From: Planctomycetota bacterium
GTDB lineage: Bacteria > Planctomycetota > UBA1135 > UBA2386
DNA: 64,000 bases
Assembly (NCBI GenBank): GCA_020638695.1
Contig: JACKIB010000026.1
Span: 1 to 64,000, forward strand
Direction of reading: 5' to 3'
Made by a program: the position numbers and the translations under genes. Within the stretch, counting starts at the first letter, position 1. Each line of letters opens with the position of its first letter. Below the pieces are notes generated by a model that was not told the origin of the DNA, made no database searches, and was given only the letters and a program-made list of their open reading frames with translations. This document shows, in pieces, positions 42,631 through 50,261 of this stretch.

Positions 42631-43437
42631 ATGCGAGACGATGCTCCCGAACGCCGGACCCGACTGCACCGCGTGGCGCGGGTCCGCCCGCTGTCCGGCG
42701 GCTGCTTCGCCCTGGAGGTCGAGGGCGCGCTCCCGGTCACCGGCGCGGGCCAGTTCTACATGCTGCGGACCGAGCACCGCTGGCCGGCCCTGCTACCGCG
42801 TCCGTTCTCGTTGTACTCGATGGGTGAAGGCGAGCGCGGCGGGTCCTTCCTGGTGAAGGCGGTCGGGCCGGGGACCGAAGCGCTGCAGGCCTGCCGGGCG
42901 GGGGATCGCGTGTGGGTCACCGGCCCGCTGGGGCGCCCCTTCCCCGACGACGTGTGCGACCCGGTGTGCATCGCGGGCGGGATCGGGGTCGCGCCGTTCC
43001 TGCTGCTCGCCCAGCAACAGCGGGAGCGTGGGCGCCCGCAGCCCCGGTTGTTGTTCGGCGGGCGCACCCAGGTGGCGCTGGCCGGGCTGCACGATTTTGC
43101 CGACCTGGCGCGGGTGTTCCCCTGCACCGACGACGGCAGCCACGGTTTTCGCGGACTGGTCACCGACCTGCTCGGCGACCTGCTGCAGCGCGGCGAGGTG
43201 ACCGTTGCCGACACCGTGTTCTGCTGCGGCCCGGACCCGATGATGCACGCGGTGGCTGCCGCGTGTGCCGCGCGACAGATGAAGTGCTACCTCAGCCTGG
43301 AGACCTACATGGCATGTGGCTACGGGGTGTGCAACGGCTGCTCGGTGGCGGTGCGTGGCGAGCGCTTCCACGGTTGGCCCTATTCGAAGACGTGCATCGA
43401 AGGGCCGGTGTACTGCGCCGACGAGCTGGTTGGGTGA
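42631..43437 (+). CDS. pyrK: Dihydroorotate dehydrogenase electron-transfer subunit, PyrK-like
   Basis: 268 aa from ATG 42631 (ATG 42616 is possible). Ferredoxin-reductase fold: FAD-binding RPFS at 57-60, NAD-site start CIAGGIGVAPFLLLA at 113-127, FCCGPDPMMHAV near 197-208. The 2Fe-2S cluster Cys are C229, C234, C237 and a fourth at C255 or C262 (CGYGVCNGC...TC). PyrK passes electrons from the PyrD flavin to NAD. No pyrD or other pyrimidine gene is adjacent. Its stop TGA (43435-43437) lies in the first bases of the C3 repeat. Confidence 0.88.
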   Translation: MRDDAPERRTRLHRVARVRPLSGGCFALEVEGALPVTGAGQFYMLRTEHRWPALLPRPFSLYSMGEGERGGSFLVKAVGPGTEALQACRAGDRVWVTGPLGRPFPDDVCDPVCIAGGIGVAPFLLLAQQQRERGRPQPRLLFGGRTQVALAGLHDFADLARVFPCTDDGSHGFRGLVTDLLGDLLQRGEVTVADTVFCCGPDPMMHAVAAACAARQMKCYLSLETYMACGYGVCNGCSVAVRGERFHGWPYSKTCIEGPVYCADELVG

Positions 43438-43590
43438 GTCCGAAGTTCGTCACCGTGTCACCGGCCCTGCGGTCCGCTCGCGGCGCCGCAGCTGCTCGGC
43501 TTGTCCACCAAGTAGCCGTGTCGTCGCAGCTCCTCGCGAGCGAATCGCGTGACTCGACGACTGATGCAACGAACTTCGGACACCGCCTCC
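43426..43590 (+). repeat. Palindromic element C, copy C3
   Basis: About 165 bp, same orientation as C1. The left end is degenerate (CTGGTTGGGTGAGTCCGAAG) and overlaps the pyrK stop; the right end reads GAACTTCGGACACCGCCTCCAG instead of ending in CTAG. It abuts A5 at 43588-43590, repeating the C-then-A order of the two large mosaics. Confidence 0.82.
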
Positions 43591-43709
43591 AGGAGTCTGT
43601 GCCGCAGAATGACAACCCATGAGATCCGCGCCTTCACCGGCGTCCTCGCGCGGCGACCTGCGCCGAGACCCTCGGGCCTCCTCAACCATCCTTCCGTGGC
43701 GCAGTCTCC
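43588..43709 (+). repeat. Palindromic element A, copy A5 (shortened)
   Basis: About 122 bp. Left end CCAGGAGTCTGTGCCGCAGA, right end CTTCCGTGGCGCAGTCTCC; both are recognisable A termini. The central AATCCACCAATTCGG segment of A1 is missing, so about 45 bp were lost inside. It occupies the gap between pyrK and the SDR gene. Confidence 0.78.
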
Positions 43710-43730
43710 CTGTGCTCGGGTGAGGCAGCG

Positions 43731-44492
43731 ATGCGAATCGACCTGAGCGGCCGCGTCGCGGTGGTCACCGGGGGCGCCCGGGGGATCGGTTCTCAGACCG
43801 TTCGGGCGTTGGCGGAATCCGGGGCCAAGGTCGTCGTGTGGGATCGCGATCCCGCCGGTGCGGCGCTGGCCCAGGAGCTCGGTGGGGTGTTCGCCGAAGT
43901 GGACGTCGCCGATCGCCCGGCGGTGGACGAAGCGGTGACGCGCACGTTGGATGCATGTGGCTCGATCGACGTGTTGGTCAACAACGCCGGGATCGTGCGC
44001 GATGCGCAGTTGGTCAAGGTGGTCGATCGACAGGTGGTGGGCGGCATGTCCGAGTCGGACTTCGACGCTGTGTGGTCGGTCAACGTCAAGGGCGTGTTCC
44101 ACTGCACCCAGGCGGTGGTGCCGCACATGATCGAACGCGGCTTCGGTCGGGTGATCAACGTCAGCTCGATCGTCGGCGTCTACGGCAACTTCGGACAGAC
44201 CAACTACGCGGCGTCGAAGTTCGCGGTGATCGGCATGACGAAAGTGTGGGCGCGCGAGCTCGCCAAGTACGGGATCACGGTGAACGTGGTGGCGCCGGGT
44301 TTCGTCGACACGGAGATGGCGCGAGGCGTGCCGGAGAAGCTGCTCCAGGAGCTGATCCGCCGGACTCCGATCGGACGACTCGGGGTGCCCGCGGAAGTCG
44401 CCGCGGTGTACGTGTTCCTCGCCGCCGAAGCCTCGGGCTTCGTCAACGGTGCGGTGCTCGGCGTGGACGGCGGGATGGTGCTGGGGACCTGA
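43731..44492 (+). CDS. Short-chain dehydrogenase, FabG-like
   Basis: 253 aa. Classical SDR: cofactor motif TGGARGIG at 13-20, NNAG near 84, catalytic Ser in NVSSIVG, and Y-x3-K in NYAASKFAV. It most resembles 3-oxoacyl-ACP/acyl-CoA reductases. The acidic residue after strand 2 (WDRD) favours NAD(H). It converges with the small gene and the CoA ligase gene (44514-46085), and with them may act on CoA thioesters. Other SDRs occur at 52238 and 57607. Confidence 0.9.
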   Translation: MRIDLSGRVAVVTGGARGIGSQTVRALAESGAKVVVWDRDPAGAALAQELGGVFAEVDVADRPAVDEAVTRTLDACGSIDVLVNNAGIVRDAQLVKVVDRQVVGGMSESDFDAVWSVNVKGVFHCTQAVVPHMIERGFGRVINVSSIVGVYGNFGQTNYAASKFAVIGMTKVWARELAKYGITVNVVAPGFVDTEMARGVPEKLLQELIRRTPIGRLGVPAEVAAVYVFLAAEASGFVNGAVLGVDGGMVLGT

Positions 44493-44513
44493 TCCCCGGC
44501 CCGTCGACCCGCG

Positions 44514-44729
44514 CTACTCCCGCTCCGGCTCCTCGAAGATCAAATCGAGGTCGGTGCAGGCGTTCCACAGCATGACCATCGCCTGCCGCGCGTTCATCAG
44601 GGCGCACGGGGGGAGGTCGTCGCGGGCGGACAGTGCCTGCAAGCGACGGTAGAGGTCGAGCAACTCCCGCTCGTCCGCGGTCATCGGGTGACCGAGCAGG
44701 TCGCGCTGGTTGGACTCCGGCATGGTCAT
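44514..44729 (-). CDS. Small acidic protein after the CoA ligase gene
   Basis: 71 aa, beginning 9 bp after the end of the ligase gene. Helical, with LLGHPMTADERELLDLYRRLQALSA and ALMNARQAMVMLWNACTDLDLIFEEPE. Not recognised, without signal or membrane segment. Tight spacing on the same strand suggests cotranscription with the ligase. Confidence 0.6.
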   Translation of the reverse strand: MTMPESNQRDLLGHPMTADERELLDLYRRLQALSARDDLPPCALMNARQAMVMLWNACTDLDLIFEEPERE

Positions 44730-44738
44730 GGCCTCGAT

Positions 44739-46085
44739 CTACTGGTTGCGAAGGTCCTGCAAGCGCTTGGCCTTCAACTCGAACCGCGGCAACTGACCCT
44801 CGGCGGCGCGCTCGACGTTGAAGCGCAGGCCCTCGTGGTTGTCGGCGAGGTCGGTGCCGACCCGGGACTGTAGACCGGCCCAGTCGGCGTCGGGGAAACC
44901 CGGGCGCAGCTCGATCTGCACCGTGATCTCGTCGCGGATGTTGTCGACACGTGTCAGCACGATCTGGAACTCCTCGATCTCGGGGTGCTCGCGCAGGATG
45001 GCTTCGACGGCGCGCGGATACACGTTGGTGCCGCGGATCAACTTCATGTCGTCCACCCGCCCCAGGATCCCGCCCTCGTAGAGATCGCCGGTGCGCCCGC
45101 ACGAGCAGTGGGTGTGGGGGACCTTCATCACCAGGTCCTTGGTGCGGTAGCGGATCAACGGGATGAACCCCCGACCGAACGACGTCACCACGCGTTCGCC
45201 GCGTTGCCCGTAGTCGCACGGTTCGCCGGTCTCCGGATCGAGCACTTCTTCGATGAAGTGGTCTTCGATGATGTGCGTCCCGCCCGGCTGCTTGTCGCAC
45301 TCGAAGATCATGATGGTGCCGATCTCGGTCATCCCGGCGGTGTCGCCACACTTGGCGCCCCACATCTCCTCGATCAACCGCTTGGTCGCCGGAATGCTGC
45401 CGGCCGGCTCGCCCGACACGATCACGCGCCGCACCTTGCCGTCGCGCTTGACGTCGATGCCCATGTGCTCGGCGACCTGCGCCATGCGCAGTGCATAGGT
45501 CGGGGTTGCACAGACCACGGTGGCTTCCATCTCCACCAACTGCTTCACGCGACCCTCGGTCGTCATGTTGCCCGACGGCAACACCAGGCAGCCGATCTTC
45601 TCAGCGCAGTAGTGTGCGCCCCAGAAGCCGATGAACGAGCCGTAGGAGAACGCGAAGAACACGGTGTCCGTGGGCCGCACGCCGAACCCCCAGAACCCGT
45701 AGCACCACTGCTCACCGATCCACGACCAGTCCTTGCGCGAGTCGAGCACGCGCAGCGGCTGCCGCCCGCTGGTGCCCGAGGTCAGGTGGTAGCGGATCGC
45801 TTCGTTGCGCGGACGCGTCACCAAGTCGCCGAACAGCGGCTTGTCGGCCTGGTTGTCCATCCAGTCCTCGCGCGTCATGAACGGCAACCGCCGGATGTCG
45901 TCGAGGGTCTGGATGCTCTCCGGCCGCACGCCGGCGGCTTCGTACATCCGACGGTGGAACGGGCTCGTCTGCCACGCCCGCGCGACACAGCGCTGGAGCT
46001 TGGCCAGCTGCAAGGCGCGCAGCTGCTCCTTGGGGAGAGTCTCGTTCTTCGGGTTCCAGTAGGGGGGCCAGTTGACCAAGGTCAC
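44739..46085 (-). CDS. Phenylacetate-CoA ligase-like adenylate-forming enzyme
   Basis: 448 aa if GTG 46085 is used; GAGGAG lies 4 nt upstream and the residues that follow (VTLVNWPPYWNPKNETLP) match the start of the PaaK family. The ORF is open to 46190. The ATP loop is HLTSGTSGRQPL near 103-115, then VFFAFSYGSFIGFWGAHY, IVSGEPAG, DTAGMTEIG, and the hinge LGRVDDMKLIRGTNVYPRAVE with the C-terminal AMP-binding domain. It activates an aromatic or other acid to its CoA thioester; the exact substrate is unknown. No other paa genes are nearby. Confidence 0.88.
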   Translation of the reverse strand: MTLVNWPPYWNPKNETLPKEQLRALQLAKLQRCVARAWQTSPFHRRMYEAAGVRPESIQTLDDIRRLPFMTREDWMDNQADKPLFGDLVTRPRNEAIRYHLTSGTSGRQPLRVLDSRKDWSWIGEQWCYGFWGFGVRPTDTVFFAFSYGSFIGFWGAHYCAEKIGCLVLPSGNMTTEGRVKQLVEMEATVVCATPTYALRMAQVAEHMGIDVKRDGKVRRVIVSGEPAGSIPATKRLIEEMWGAKCGDTAGMTEIGTIMIFECDKQPGGTHIIEDHFIEEVLDPETGEPCDYGQRGERVVTSFGRGFIPLIRYRTKDLVMKVPHTHCSCGRTGDLYEGGILGRVDDMKLIRGTNVYPRAVEAILREHPEIEEFQIVLTRVDNIRDEITVQIELRPGFPDADWAGLQSRVGTDLADNHEGLRFNVERAAEGQLPRFELKAKRLQDLRNQ

Positions 46086-46263
46086 AACACTCCTCGGCGA
46101 GACGGGGATACCGCGGCGACGGCAACGACGACGAACATAGCGGAGCAGCGACCACAAATCCCGCACCGGAGGTACGTCGAGCGATTCCACCTCAAGCGGG
46201 CAGCGTGGTGGCCCATCATCCCTTGGAGCTTTCCGGAGCGGGTATCAGGGCTGGGGCAGGCGC

Positions 46264-47037
46264 TTGGAGCTATTCACGGTTGCAGGGATCGTCGTCGCCT
46301 TCATCGGGGTGATCGGCGGGATGGTGGTGGAAGGGGGACACCCGACCGCCCTGATCTCGTTGCCTTCGTTCATGATCGTGATGGTCGGCTCGCTCGGGGC
46401 GTTGCTGATCGCCACACCGATGTCCGACCTGAAGCACGGACTGAACGGCCTGAAGGAAGTGTTCCTGCCGCCGAAGTTCGCCTTCCAGGAGACCATGGAG
46501 AAGATCCTCGAGCTCGCCAACTTGGCGCGGCGTGAGGGTCTTCTGGCGTTGGAGTCCTACACCACCAGCGCCGACGGTGACCCGTTCCTCAAGAGCTGCT
46601 TGACGCTGGCGATCGACGGGAGCAGCGCCGAGGCGATTCGCGACACCGTCGAGACGCAGATGATGATCTCCGCCGAGGACTACAAGGCGGGTTCCAAGTT
46701 CTGGGCCAACTGGGCGGCCTACGCACCGACCGTCGGCGTGCTCGGCGCCGTGCTCGGTCTGATCCACGTCATGCAAGTGCTGGACAAGCCCGAGTTGATC
46801 GGTCCAGGTATTGCGGTGGCGTTCGTCGCGACGGTGTACGGTGTCGGTTTCGCCAACGTCATCTGTCTGCCGTTCCAGGCCAAGCTCAACCGGCAGAACG
46901 AGCACCGCCAGCTGTTGATGGCGATGACGCTCGAAGGCGTTGTCGGGATCCAGTCCGGGCTCGCACCCGGTGCGTTGCGCAGTCGGTTGTCGGTCTACTG
47001 CCACGGCCACGGCGGCAAGGGCAAAGACGGGCACTGA
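46264..47037 (+). CDS. motA: Flagellar motor stator protein MotA
   Basis: 257 aa from a TTG at 46264 (LELFTVAGIVVAFIGVIGGM). Four membrane helices. The cytoplasmic loop carries the charged residues that face FliG (ARR-E-G, residues 88-92, and E97), and the channel prolines are P155 (YAPTVGVLGAVLG) and P203 (VICLPFQAKL). It forms the ion-conducting MotA5-MotB2 stator with the next gene, 18 bp downstream. Divergent from the CoA ligase gene. No motif clearly separates proton from sodium use. Confidence 0.95.
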   Translation: MELFTVAGIVVAFIGVIGGMVVEGGHPTALISLPSFMIVMVGSLGALLIATPMSDLKHGLNGLKEVFLPPKFAFQETMEKILELANLARREGLLALESYTTSADGDPFLKSCLTLAIDGSSAEAIRDTVETQMMISAEDYKAGSKFWANWAAYAPTVGVLGAVLGLIHVMQVLDKPELIGPGIAVAFVATVYGVGFANVICLPFQAKLNRQNEHRQLLMAMTLEGVVGIQSGLAPGALRSRLSVYCHGHGGKGKDGH

Positions 47038-47055
47038 CCCGGACGGGGTCGCGGC

Positions 47056-47808
47056 ATGGGCAAGGGTCACAAGCACGAAGAGCACCAGAACATGGAGGCG
47101 TGGGTCATTTCCTACGCCGACATGGTGACCCTGCTGTTCGCGCTGTTCGTCGTGCTCTACGCGATCGGCGAGACCAAGCTGCGCAAGTTGCAGTTGCTCA
47201 AGAAGTCGCTGCAGTTCGCGTTCAGCTTCGAAGGGAACGGCAAGACCAAGGAACCCGGGATTCACGACAAGGGCCAGGACGGGCGCGGGGAAGTGGTCCA
47301 GGCGGCGCAGATCCTCACTGCGCAGTCGCAGTCGATGCGGCAGTTCCTATCCAAGGAGCTTCCGGAGAAGTTCCTCGAGGCGTCGGGCCACTCGCTGAAG
47401 ATCGTGCAGACCGACGACACGGTGTCGTTCGTCGCACCGCTGTCGGCCTACTTCCACGCGATGCGCTCCAACCCGCTGAAGAGCGACCAGATCAGCCACG
47501 TACTGGCCGACATCGCCGGAGCGGCGTCGACTTTCACCGAGACGGTGCGGGTGCGGATCGAAGCACCCAACGTGGTGATCGGGCGCGACCGGCAGAATGG
47601 GCTCTACGTGCGCAGTGGCCGGCTGTGTGTCGACCGGCTGTACTTCCTGCAGGAGTTCCTGTCCAACGTCCACAACATCGACCCACACCAGGTGTTGGTC
47701 GAGTTCCGCTACGACGACGGCCCGGTGTACCCGCCCGGGAGTCCTTCCGAGCAAGGCTGGGAGGAACGCGCGCGGCTCACGCTGGCGTTCTCCAACAGCT
47801 CCAAGTGA
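47056..47808 (+). CDS. motB: Flagellar motor stator protein MotB
   Basis: 250 aa. Helix 1 contains the ion-binding Asp22 in SYADMVTLLFALFVVLYAI, followed by the plug segment. The C-terminal half should be the OmpA-like peptidoglycan-binding domain, but it is strongly divergent. I can align SGRLCVDRLYFLQEFL with the S-x-x-R-A-x-x-V-x-x-x-L helix and ERARLTLAF with the final N-R-R-V strand, whereas the usual G-H-T-D loop is replaced by IEAPNVVIGRD. It sits directly after motA. Confidence 0.9.
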   Translation: MGKGHKHEEHQNMEAWVISYADMVTLLFALFVVLYAIGETKLRKLQLLKKSLQFAFSFEGNGKTKEPGIHDKGQDGRGEVVQAAQILTAQSQSMRQFLSKELPEKFLEASGHSLKIVQTDDTVSFVAPLSAYFHAMRSNPLKSDQISHVLADIAGAASTFTETVRVRIEAPNVVIGRDRQNGLYVRSGRLCVDRLYFLQEFLSNVHNIDPHQVLVEFRYDDGPVYPPGSPSEQGWEERARLTLAFSNSSK

Positions 47809-47834
47809 CCGTCGGCGCAGCGCGTCAGCGTCGC

Positions 47835-47926
47835 CGCGACCGGCGAACTGCGTGAACGCTGACTCGTGCAGCGAACTTCGGCGTTGGCCCGGAGGATTCG
47901 TGACCGAGCTGCTGCGACTGCGCTAG
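47835..47926. repeat. Remnants of C and B elements left of the IS
   Basis: 47835-47885 resembles the right part of element C (GCGAACTGCGTGAACGCTGA, then GTGCAGCGAACTTCGGCGTT). From 47886 it continues into an inverted half copy of B (GGAGGATTCGTGACCGAGCT then GCTGCGACTGCGCTAG), ending at CTAG 47923-47926 where the insertion sequence begins. Confidence 0.65.
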
Positions 47927-47930
47927 ATGG

Positions 47931-47944
47931 TGTAGAGAGGCCCC
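47931..47944 (+). repeat. Left subterminal inverted repeat of the IS
   Basis: TGTAGAGAGGCCCC, perfectly complementary to 49513-49526. It lies 4 bp inside the left junction inferred from the interrupted B repeat. Confidence 0.85.
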
Positions 47945-47995
47945 CCCAACCCAGCGGTTACGCTGGTTCTTGTAATTAGCCCTGGGAGGGGCCTC

Positions 47996-49050
47996 ATGGA
48001 CAAGTATCGCACCGTCGTCATCGCGGACCACCACAAGTCCGTGTTCGTTTGTCGAACCGTGGACACGCAAACCGGAGAGACCGAATTGAGAACACTCAAC
48101 GCGACCCGCGAGGAGCTGCAAGCGCTGTTCACGGAGCTACCGCGACCCGCGGTGCTTTTCGTCGAGGCGTGTCGCTCCTGGGAGTGGGTCAGCGACTTGT
48201 GCGAGGACCAGGTCATGGACATGCGATTGGTGGACGCCGCGAAGATGCCGGAGATCTGGCGATCGAACAAGAAGACCGATCGCCAGGACGTCGAGGCGAT
48301 GCTGGAGCGGTGGCTGGTGACTGGACAGCTCCCGGAGTCGTTTGTCGTGCGACCGACGCTCAGCGCGAGCTCCGGGGACTGACGCGTCGCCTGGAAGAGA
48401 TCCGCAAACACCGGAGGGTGACACTCAACCGAATCCACGCCTTGATCGACGCTCACGGGATGCCCGCGAAGAAGGAGAACTTCGTCGAAGAAACTTGGAA
48501 GGCGTCCGCCCAGAGGCTTTTGCCACCGGATGTCTGGATCGTCCTCGACACGCTTCTCGACGAACTCGGTGTCCTCATCAAGCAGCAACAGACCCTTGAG
48601 CAGCGAGTCGAGGAACTGATGACGGATCACGACGACGCGAAGCGGCTACAGGCCATTCCTGGTGTGGGGAAGATCATCGCCGCGACGATCCTTGCGGAGA
48701 CAGCGGACATCGAACGATTCCCGAACGCACGAGCGTTCGCAGCCTACACCGGTCTGGTGCCGCGTGTGCGCTCCTCGGCCGGCAAAGCCAAGCTCGGCAA
48801 CATCACACGCAGCGGACCACCTGGGCTTCGTTGGGCGCTCGGTCACGCGATCTTCGCGAGCATCCGCTCCAAGCACCCCAGCGCTGCGACCGAGTTCTAC
48901 CGACTGAAGGCGAAGCGAGGCAAACCCAAGAAGCTCGCAATGACGGCAGCAGCCCACAAGCTAGCCCGCATCGTTTTCGTGATGTTGTCTCGCAGCGAAG
49001 CGTTCCGTCCACCGCGGACGCGGCAACCGGTCTCCGCGAAAGTCGCGTGA
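47996..49050 (+). pseudogene. IS110-type transposase, frameshifted
   Basis: About 350 aa if the frames are joined. Frame 1 (47996-48382) has the RuvC-like DEDD part: D10 in VIADHHKS, Glu in LFVEACRSWEW, and the Asp pair in KKTDRQDVEAM. It stops at 48382 after VVRPTLSASSGD. The -1 frame carries on with VCRATDAQRELRGLTRRLEEIRKHRR and the Transposase_20 part: LQAIPGVGKIIAATILAET, FAAYTGLVPRVRSSAGKAKLGNITRSGPPGLRWAL, including the catalytic Ser region. The shift must lie in about 48340-48375; I see no X-XXY-YYZ slippery site, so a 1-base deletion (or sequence error) is more likely than programmed frameshifting. Confidence 0.85.
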
Positions 49051-49512
49051 TCAAACCGATGGGTTCCGTTCATCCGTTTTGATGGTGAGGAAGACTCGAG
49101 AGCATTCGGGCCGCGAAGGCTGCGATCCCGTTCCGGGCTGGGCTACCTGGCTGTCCGCATGCGGATGGCTGGGACAGGCCGCGCCACTAGCTTGGGACGC
49201 AGCCTTCCGGACCATCCATCATGAGCCGCGCGGCACCGCCGCGGAACCAGTGGCGAAACCCCATTGGTCAGAGCTCGCACCAGAAGCTTGGCGTGGCCTT
49301 TCTTGCCACTCCGAAGGCCTGAACTGCTCGATCCACTCCCGGGAGTAGCGCCACACGACAAACCGCATCCAACACTTCATGTCATCCAGGCAATCCCTCG
49401 CACTCGACGCCCGGGACAGCAACCTCTGCATCCGGATCGAGGGCAACAGGGGCTGGCCGGGAGACCACCACGTACGCTCAGACTGTTTTTCTTGCGCAGC
49501 CAGTTGACTGGA
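49049..49512 (+). ncRNA. Candidate bridge/seekRNA region of the IS
   Basis: Gene-free 3' part of the insertion sequence. It starts with a stem-loop, ATCAAACCGATG (49050-49061) against CATCCGTTTTGAT (49071-49083), and has another near 49250-49268 (ACCAGTGG...CATTGGT). In IS1111-type elements the guide RNA is encoded in this position. I cannot assign its guide loops by eye, so the call is by position and structure only. Confidence 0.4.
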
Positions 49513-49526
49513 GGGGCCTCTCTACA
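49513..49526 (-). repeat. Right subterminal inverted repeat of the IS
   Basis: GGGGCCTCTCTACA, perfect complement of the left repeat at 47931-47944, followed after GA by the AG that begins the B2 element. Confidence 0.85.
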
Positions 49527-49528
49527 GA

Positions 49529-49708
49529 AGCCCGGACTATTCGTGAGCAGCGTCGCGAGATCGTGCAAGGTTGTTGCTGGCAAGGAGAACGGCAGGTTCT
49601 GCCCGGAGGCGGGGTGCCTCCCCGTCGAGGAGCAGGTTCTGACGTTCGACGAAGCCAGCAGCGAACTTGCGCGATCGCAGCAGCTCGGTCACGAATAGTC
49701 CGGGCTAG
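49529..49708 (+). repeat. Palindromic element B, copy B2
   Basis: 180 bp, same orientation as B1 and about 95% alike by eye. The left end (AGCCCGGACTATTCGTGAG) abuts the insertion sequence; the right end (TCACGAATAGTCCGGGCTAG) shares CTAG 49705-49708 with A3. The terminal repeats are nearly perfect here (18 bp), better than in B1. Confidence 0.88.
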
Positions 49709-49872
49709 GAGTCTGCGCCACAGAAGGGCGACTCAGGAGGTTCGTGGATTTCGGCGCAGGTCGCCGCCCGAAAACACAGCCGAATTGGTGGATTCGGCGA
49801 GGATTTCGGGGGGTGACAGGTGCTGGAAGGCGCGGATCTCATGGGATGTCATTCTGTGGCGCAGACTCCTAG
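49705..49872 (-). repeat. Palindromic element A, copy A3 (inverted)
   Basis: 168 bp between CTAG 49705-49708 and CTAG 49869-49872, oriented like A2. Terminal repeats CTAGGAGTCTGCGCCACAGA and complement are intact, with a one-base interruption near the right end. Shares one CTAG with B2 and one with C2. Confidence 0.9.
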
Positions 49873-50036
49873 TGGGGTGTGACTGAAGTTGGTCACATAA
49901 GTCGCCGGCCTACGGCCCGCTCGCGGCGTCGCAGCTCCTCAGCTTGTCCACCAACAAGCCGTGTCGTCGCAGCTCCTTGCGAGCGAACCGCATGACTCGA
50001 CGACTTATGCAACGAACTTCGGACACACCCCACTAG
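49869..50036 (+). repeat. Palindromic element C, copy C2
   Basis: 168 bp, oriented like C1 and differing from it at only a few positions (for example GTGTGACTGAAG for GTGTGTCCGAAG). Bounded by CTAG 49869-49872 and CTAG 50033-50036. Confidence 0.9.
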
Positions 50037-50096
50037 GTTGTCGGCGGCGATCGTCGATCGTGAGCCTCCTCGTCATCCCGTGGCGCAGACTCCTGG
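50033..50096 (-). repeat. Truncated element A, copy A4
   Basis: About 64 bp. It begins at the CTAG shared with C2 and keeps only the outer end of A (TCATCCCGTGGCGCAGACTC, then CTGG). The remaining 165 bp to the acyl-CoA dehydrogenase stop at 50262 hold nothing that I can identify. Confidence 0.72.
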
Positions 50097-50261
50097 ACCC
50101 CGTTGTCGCCAGCCTGCCGACTGCAACCGCGGATTCCTGTGCCGCGTCAGATCGGGCCGTCCTGCTGCGCGCCGACACGTGCGCCTCCGGTGGGCTCAGT
50201 CACTTTCCTCGTACTCACAGGCATTGCGGCACTTCGCGCGCCGCCCGGCGAGAGTTGCGGG

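Larger units (their letters stand above)
47927..49530 (+). mobile_element. IS110-family (IS1111-like) insertion sequence
   Basis: About 1.6 kb. Subterminal inverted repeats TGTAGAGAGGCCCC (47931-47944) and its complement (49513-49526) flank a transposase gene with a 66-bp left and a 460-bp right non-coding part. Presence of subterminal repeats and a long 3' non-coding end fit the IS1111 subgroup. The flanks read CTAG on the left and AG-CCCGGACTATTCG on the right, so removing the element restores a CTAGCCCGGACTATTCG element B terminus, with AG as the shared dinucleotide. Confidence 0.85.

Noticed and set aside
48336..48372. Programmed -1 frameshifting in the transposase
   Set aside because: No slippery heptamer or clear downstream pseudoknot was seen, and IS110 relatives use a single uninterrupted frame.
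47996..48382. 128-aa separate protein at the start of the IS
   Set aside because: It is the N-terminal DEDD half of the transposase; the remainder continues in the -1 frame without a gap in homology.
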